7,645 nt of DNA from Clostridium sp. UBA2485 (GTDB taxonomy: Bacteria > Bacillota > Clostridia > Clostridiales > Clostridiaceae): positions 2,312-9,956 of the forward strand of contig NZ_DDOV01000049.1 in the NCBI RefSeq assembly GCF_002341865.1. Direction: 5' to 3'. Of the stretch, positions 7,193 through 7,645 are shown piece by piece (within the stretch, counting starts at the first letter, position 1; each line of letters starts with the position of its first letter). The notes beneath the pieces are model-generated. The model was given only the letters and a program-made list of their open reading frames with translations, searched no databases and was not told the origin of the DNA. Both the position numbers and the translations under genes were made by a program.

Positions 7193-7483
7193 AATAAATT
7201 TGTAGATTTAGTAAGTACAAAACCTGCAAAAATATTTGGATTATGCCCCAAGAAAGGGACTATTGCAATTGGCTCCGATGGAGATATTGTTATAATTGAC
7301 CCTAATAAGAAAGTTAAAATTACAAAGTCAATGTTACATGAAAATGTCGATTATACTCCTTATGAAGGGTTTGAACTTCAAGGATATCCAATAATGACAA
7401 TTTCAAGAGTAAAAGTTATAGTAAAAGATAATGTATTTATTGGAGAAAAAGGATATGGACAATTTCTAAAAAGAAAAAAGTAG
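7193..7483 (+). pseudogene. Truncated duplicate of the hydA 3' end (last 96 codons)
   Basis: The frame is open and in phase with hydA from NKFVDLVSTKPAKIFGL (hydA residue 362 on) to a TAG at 7481-7483. It has no start codon context and lacks the whole TIM-barrel core with all metal ligands, so it cannot be an active enzyme. Compared with hydA, seven codon changes are synonymous (mainly AAA/AAG and GGA/GGG). Only three change the residue: Tyr379 to Cys, Gly434 to Val, and Asp442 to Val. The end differs: it stops after LKRKK, seven residues earlier than hydA. It lies just behind xdhC and could be read as an untranslated operon tail. Confidence 0.9.
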
Positions 7484-7522
7484 ATCTTTCTACTATTGAC
7501 TAAATAATAATTTTGTAGTTAT

Positions 7523-7560
7523 AAGGAACCTTTTGTAGATTAAAAAGGTTCTTTTTTCTT
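7523..7560 (+). terminator. Rho-independent terminator, now serving xdhABC
   Basis: The stem pairs GAACCTTTT (7526-7534) with AAAAGGTTC (7543-7551) and extends by one G-U and two A-U pairs. The loop is 8 nt and a run of six T (7552-7557) follows. It is the copy-2 version of the hydA terminator with a better T-tract. As the first good hairpin after xdhC, it probably ends the xdhABC transcript. Confidence 0.85.
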
Positions 7561-7645
7561 AATTTATCAATATGATAAGATATATTACTAAGTTGGGTAT
7601 TAGAGTGAATATTTACAACATTCGATAAATTTATTATTAAAATGA

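Larger units (their letters stand above)
7191..7645. repeat. Long direct repeat, copy 2 (runs off the right edge)
   Basis: Second copy of 2307-2767, same orientation, 4,884 bases further on. It holds the hydA tail, terminator and left palindrome arm, and is still matching exactly over its last 25 bases at the window end. The left limit is sharp, at 7191. Confidence 0.95.

Noticed and set aside
2307..7645. Composite transposon or insertion sequence
   Set aside because: The repeats contain hydA coding sequence and a terminator, with no transposase, terminal inverted repeats or target-site duplication; they are duplicated chromosomal DNA.

Overview
The window is AT-rich DNA from an anaerobic Firmicute, most likely a Clostridium-like organism. 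The evidence is about 30% GC in the native-looking genes, strong AGGAGG-type ribosome binding sites, near-exclusive AGA for arginine in the first two genes, and closest remembered homologues in clostridial and enterobacterial purine degradation. It carries part of a purine/urate catabolic locus: uptake, ring opening and molybdenum hydroxylation.

Layout, left to right. (1) Positions 2-1150: an NCS2/NAT-family purine permease cut by the left edge, with a xanthine/urate-type signature. (2) 1226-2617: a complete cyclic amidohydrolase (HydA; closest in memory to E. coli HyuA/YgeZ) with all metal ligands. (3) 2618-2818: a rho-independent terminator and a long AT-rich palindrome. (4) 2819-3138: the decayed, frameshifted C-terminal piece of a second, different NCS2 permease. 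(5) 3139-3484: a non-coding leader with two dyad symmetries and a candidate promoter. (6) 3485-7154: a compact operon xdhA-xdhB-xdhC for the Moco, FAD and 2Fe-2S subunits of an E. coli XdhABC-type xanthine dehydrogenase. (7) 7191-7645: a second copy of the last 96 codons of hydA with its terminator and the start of the palindrome, running off the right edge.

Functionally, the permease would import xanthine or urate, XdhABC would interconvert hypoxanthine/xanthine/urate, and HydA is a good candidate for hydrolytic opening of a six-membered purine-derived ring. E. coli keeps xdhABC and hyuA in one region, and urate-degrading gut anaerobes carry related clusters, so the grouping makes sense.

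The most striking structure is the pair of direct repeats of about 460 bp (2307-2767 and 7191-7645). They bracket the permease remnant and the whole xdhABC operon. The operon is richer in GC (about 40% or more in sampled lines) and uses CGN arginine codons that hydA lacks. This looks like an acquired catabolic module integrated at the 3' end of hydA, or a rearranged tandem duplication. The repeats differ mainly at synonymous sites, so the extra hydA end probably came from a gene that had been under selection rather than from in-place decay. Recombination between the repeats could excise or amplify the operon.

Nothing in the window needs an undescribed biochemical system. The novel part is the architecture of the locus and its regulatory symmetry elements.
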